Of a stretch of DNA of 64,000 nucleotides, positions 60,865-64,000 are shown one piece after another. Below the pieces are notes generated by a model. The model was not told the DNA's origin, ran no database searches, and saw only the letters and a program-made list of their open reading frames with translations. The DNA is taken from the NCBI RefSeq assembly GCF_003449015.1, contig NZ_QRGD01000001.1, positions 372,001 through 436,000 of the forward strand, written 5' to 3'. Made by a program: the position numbers and the translations under genes. Every line of letters starts with the position of its first letter. Within the stretch, counting starts at the first letter, position 1. This DNA comes from Aureibaculum luteum (GTDB taxonomy: Bacteria; Bacteroidota; Bacteroidia; Flavobacteriales; Flavobacteriaceae).

Positions 60865-63096
60865 ATGAATAATATGAAAGTTACAACAGTTCTTACAAAC
60901 AAAGTAAAACATAATTCAAAATCGTTTCTCAACAACACATTGATTCTTGGTTTGTTTTTGTTAGCAATAAATCAAATATCTGCACAAAAAGAAATCACTC
61001 CCGCCGACCCTGAGTTTTATGCTATGGATAGGGAGCATATTGCTTTCGAAGACGAACATGTCATCTTAATAAATTATAGAGGTTCTGTCTCTCCAAGACA
61101 ATATAGTGTAACCCAATTTACCAATGTACAGTTTTTACCCATTAGTAGCAGTCGTTATGAATTCAATTTAAACTTTTTTGATAAAAATACACAACGTTTA
61201 ATCGAAGATGATGTGCCTACTAAGTGGAAATCTTGGATAGACGATAGTGGTAGTTACGACCCACTGGGTTCAAACTTCCGGCCTAATTCACCATCTATAA
61301 TGGTAACACAAGATGAAAAGTGGCAACCAAACCAATACCATAGAACGGCTACCTTTCATAAAGAATATAATAAAAAATGGGCAAGTTTTGCTGCTGATAG
61401 TTGGACTAACGTTTCCTATGAAGATGATGAAGTTTTTATAAAACTAAAACTTACCAACAGAAACTCCAAAAACATGGAGATGACAATTATTCCAAATCAG
61501 GTAGCTGACCAATTGACTCGCCATTTTAAAGAAGGGAATACAAAGTCAAAAACTATTGATGCCTTTACTATTGGAAGTGAAATGGCTCATGCCCGTGTTT
61601 CTTCTTCCATACAAAAAACAAGTGATCAAGGTTTTGAAATAAGCATTGCTCCTGGAAAAACAGAAACGTACTATTTTGCTGTTAAATTTTTCGAACCAGA
61701 TAATGGAACTCCTGAAATTTCTCAGTCAGATATTAAAGAACGTATGGAACGTGCTGATAAAAAAACACGTGAAATGTTAGCTTGGGCATACAATAAGCTT
61801 CCAAAATTCAAGAGTATGAACAAAGACCTTGAAAAGTATTATTACCGTTGTATTTTATCTGTATTAATGAGTCGTTATGAAAACCCTAACTATATATCAG
61901 ATATATTTTGGGCCGTAGGTACATGGCCTTACACTATTAGTTGGGATACATCATATTCCTCTGATTTAATTGCTATGCTTGAACCAGAGAGTTTGAAAGC
62001 TGCTATTTTAACCGATTTTGAGCAAGTACAATTAAAAAGAACTTATGTAGGTTGGAACGGAGCACATTGGGATATTCTATACATTCAAGAACCTTTTGCA
62101 CTTCAAATAATGATTGAAGCCTACATTAGACATACTGGTGACTATTCTATTTTTGATGAAAAAGCTGCTGGTGTTACTGTTTGGGAATGGATGCAACGCT
62201 GGGTAGACGAGCTGCAAGATAACTATACCAACGAAATAGGCCTAATTGACGTAGGCTACAATACCGAAAAAATTATTGAAATCCGAACCGATGGCTACAA
62301 TCATGCGGTGCCAATTACGAATACTTTAACAATTGACTTATTATACACTATGTCAGATTGGGCAAAAAAACGCAATGAAAAAAAGATTCAGAAAACTTAT
62401 TTTAATGATGCTGAAAAACTAAAATCATTGGTTAATAAATATATGTGGAATGAGGAACTAGGTTGGTTCGATAATTATTATCCTGACGGAACACGAGGCA
62501 CTATTTGGACGTTTCATTTGTTCGATTTACTGGGGACTGATTTTCTTCCTGACCACCAATTATATCGTTTGGTAAGCCACTTACAAGAAGGTGAGTTTTT
62601 GGGAAAATATGGCGTTTATTCTATTGCTCGTAGAGATAAAGTGCATTGGGATTTAATTGACTCTGACTGGGGAGGTGGCGGACAATATGCCGGTATGCCT
62701 GGGCGTATTTCACGTAACTTGTACCAAAAAGGTTTTGCTGGTAAAGGTTGGGATGTACTAAAACGTAATATTAGATATGTAGACCATTTCCCATATCTGC
62801 CACAAAATCCAAGAATAGACATTCCTGAACAAGACCGTTCGTCAATGCCTTTAGAAATTTCGGCTGGTGCTGGAATGGAAGCTATTGTTTTTGGAACTTT
62901 TGGAGTTAAAATAGAACAAGACAAATTAACTATTAAACCATTTAATCACGAAGACATTGGTGAGGCGACACTAACTAATATCACATGGAAGGGCAGAACA
63001 TTCGGGATTCAATTGACCCGTAAAACATTCTCCGTGTATGAAGGAGAAAAGTTGATGGCTACCGAATTTTATGGGGAAGAAGTGATTGTTCAATAA
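60865..63096 (+). CDS. Six-hairpin (alpha/alpha)6 glycosidase-like protein, secreted
   Basis: 743 residues; signal peptide ends near SAQK (about residue 41, or shorter if the ATG at 60874 starts it). The first 290 residues form a beta-rich domain. The catalytic-type barrel follows: YISDIFWAVGTWPYTISWDTSYSSDLIA, GWNGAHWDILYIQEPFALQ, GLIDVGYNTEKI, ETRTDG-like IRTDGYNHAVP and DSDWGGGGQYAG. These Trp/Asp-rich loops match MGH1/GH63-like enzymes. Substrate unknown, probably an alpha-linked sugar on the same glycan as the mannosidases. Family not settled. Confidence 0.6.
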   Translation: MNNMKVTTVLTNKVKHNSKSFLNNTLILGLFLLAINQISAQKEITPADPEFYAMDREHIAFEDEHVILINYRGSVSPRQYSVTQFTNVQFLPISSSRYEFNLNFFDKNTQRLIEDDVPTKWKSWIDDSGSYDPLGSNFRPNSPSIMVTQDEKWQPNQYHRTATFHKEYNKKWASFAADSWTNVSYEDDEVFIKLKLTNRNSKNMEMTIIPNQVADQLTRHFKEGNTKSKTIDAFTIGSEMAHARVSSSIQKTSDQGFEISIAPGKTETYYFAVKFFEPDNGTPEISQSDIKERMERADKKTREMLAWAYNKLPKFKSMNKDLEKYYYRCILSVLMSRYENPNYISDIFWAVGTWPYTISWDTSYSSDLIAMLEPESLKAAILTDFEQVQLKRTYVGWNGAHWDILYIQEPFALQIMIEAYIRHTGDYSIFDEKAAGVTVWEWMQRWVDELQDNYTNEIGLIDVGYNTEKIIEIRTDGYNHAVPITNTLTIDLLYTMSDWAKKRNEKKIQKTYFNDAEKLKSLVNKYMWNEELGWFDNYYPDGTRGTIWTFHLFDLLGTDFLPDHQLYRLVSHLQEGEFLGKYGVYSIARRDKVHWDLIDSDWGGGGQYAGMPGRISRNLYQKGFAGKGWDVLKRNIRYVDHFPYLPQNPRIDIPEQDRSSMPLEISAGAGMEAIVFGTFGVKIEQDKLTIKPFNHEDIGEATLTNITWKGRTFGIQLTRKTFSVYEGEKLMATEFYGEEVIVQ

Positions 63097-63139
63097 ACAA
63101 TTCAAGTACAGAAATTATAAATTATCAAAAATCAATACG

Positions 63140-64000
63140 ATGAAAACCAAACATTTACCAATACTGTTATTGTTATTTATTTTGACGACTATGGTACAGG
63201 CCCAAGAAAATTATTTGGCGGGTTATGAACAAAAAATCAGTGGAACCGATTTTACGTATCACTCCCCTTTTTCCTATAGGGAAAATTGTCTTTTGACCAG
63301 AGCTCGGGCCGATGTACCTCCTATTACTTGGAAAACAGAAGCTGTACCCAATGATTATTCAAAAAAAACCGTATCGTTCATATGGTTGTATGGTATTGGT
63401 GCGAAGACGCCTTCCAATAAATTTGATCTTTATGTAAATAAGGAAAAAGTATTGACATTTTCTTCTCCCAACAAGAATGAGGAAGTACGGACCTTATCGG
63501 GTAAAGACGGGGCTCAACTGGTATTTAACCGCTCAATGGTAGATACGAACCGTGATGAAATGGGTACTGCGGTCTTAACTATTTCCAGGAACTATTTCAC
63601 GCCAGGAAATGCTGTTGAATTAATGGTTGATGGTGTGGATAATCACAGCAATGATTGGTTTATGACCTTTGACAAGGTGCTGAGTGAAGACATCAAATCG
63701 AAACAGCTAAAAACGGTGACTAAAAAAGAGGGTTCGTTGTACCATACGGTCCGGTTTGAAATCGTGCATTTGAAAGCACCTACCAAGGCAAGAATAACCA
63801 CTTCGGATCTTACACAGAAATTTGATATCAAAACGGGATTTAATGAAATTGATTTACTTATTCCTGCAGTAACAACTCCAACAAAGGTTGACGCGGAACT
63901 TCGTATGGGCAAAGTGAGGAAGCAAGTTGGTTTTAGGGTTGAACCTGTTAAGGAATGGACCATTCATTTAGTGCAGCATAGCCACACCGACATCGGCTAT
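63140..64000 (+). CDS. GH38-like secreted protein (3' end cut by window)
   Basis: Starts at ATG 63140 and is open for 287 codons to the right edge. Signal peptide MKTKHLPILLLLFILTTMVQAQ. The first 280 residues are a beta-rich region like the N-terminal part of the GH38 protein at 47349 (KFDLYVNKEKVLTF is similar to its SFDIYINDKHLLTF). The last visible residues are VQHSHTDIGY, the start of the GH38 metal motif (HxD). So a third GH38 member of the locus. The base composition looks less AT-rich than its neighbours. Confidence 0.8.
   Translation, partial: MKTKHLPILLLLFILTTMVQAQENYLAGYEQKISGTDFTYHSPFSYRENCLLTRARADVPPITWKTEAVPNDYSKKTVSFIWLYGIGAKTPSNKFDLYVNKEKVLTFSSPNKNEEVRTLSGKDGAQLVFNRSMVDTNRDEMGTAVLTISRNYFTPGNAVELMVDGVDNHSNDWFMTFDKVLSEDIKSKQLKTVTKKEGSLYHTVRFEIVHLKAPTKARITTSDLTQKFDIKTGFNEIDLLIPAVTTPTKVDAELRMGKVRKQVGFRVEPVKEWTIHLVQHSHTDIGY

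Overview
The window is AT-rich and reads as a chromosomal segment of a Bacteroidota, most likely a marine member of the Flavobacteriaceae. The evidence is the gene families (DUF4407, DUF885, BlaR1-type M56 peptidase, GH92 and GH38 alpha-mannosidases, a long class I mannose-6-phosphate isomerase), the many Cys-lipoprotein signals, the A-rich regions before start codons, and several promoters of the Bacteroidetes form TTG-N19-TAnnTTTG. Genes at both edges are cut: a CPBP membrane protease on the left and a GH38-like protein on the right. I see no CRISPR array, insertion-sequence transposase, rRNA or SusC/SusD pair.

Region by region: 1-0.6 kb is the end of a CPBP protease. At 0.99-1.63 kb, minus strand, lies a tandem array of five micro-ORFs. 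Three of them are 27-residue paralogues repeated with an exact 118-bp period, followed by a U-tract terminator; this is the most novel-looking feature. 1.7-5.7 kb holds an MDR oxidoreductase, a class-C serine hydrolase, an acyltransferase and an ankyrin lipoprotein. 5.9-10.4 kb holds two convergent signalling proteins built from the same modules (AraC-type HTH, TolB/FlgO-like domain, TPRs) in opposite order, one carrying a class III nucleotide cyclase domain. At 11.5-12 kb are tRNA-Leu(UAG), a half-copy of that tRNA and other integration-scar-like debris. 12-16.4 kb holds a dipeptidase, DUF4407 and GNAT proteins and two tandem small paralogues.

16.7-24.6 kb is a complete trans-4-hydroxy-L-proline degradation cluster: 2-epimerase, D-hydroxyproline dehydrogenase, deaminase of the DapA family, alpha-ketoglutarate-semialdehyde dehydrogenase, and a DUF885 peptidase-like lipoprotein. 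Next to it is a divergent AraC regulator with an in-frame stop, and inside it a DUF1272 remnant with a 1-nt frameshift. 24.8-27.6 kb is a BlaI/BlaR1-type pair with operators on its own promoter. 27.7-32.6 kb is small housekeeping (PhnA, MmcQ, GNAT, DUF4260, cyclase family, HemW, RuvC) with a GIY-YIG gene bracketed by REP-like palindromes.

32.6-64 kb is a double mannose/mannoside locus. The minus-strand operon (46.1 to 32.6 kb) has a mannose-6-phosphate isomerase, two GH92 alpha-mannosidases, a six-hairpin glycosidase, a GntR regulator, a ROK kinase, an MFS transporter, a metallophosphoesterase and an EEP-family hydrolase; it looks like hydrolysis plus phosphorylative mannose use. The plus-strand operon (46.3 kb to the edge) has a LacI regulator, three GH38-type proteins, a sugar-porter MFS, a cupin, an RraA-like aldolase, an SDR dehydrogenase, a lactonase, mannonate dehydratase and another six-hairpin glycosidase. 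This gene set fits an oxidative, non-phosphorylative route from mannose through mannonate to 2-keto-3-deoxygluconate. The two operons share a short divergent control region with separate dyads.
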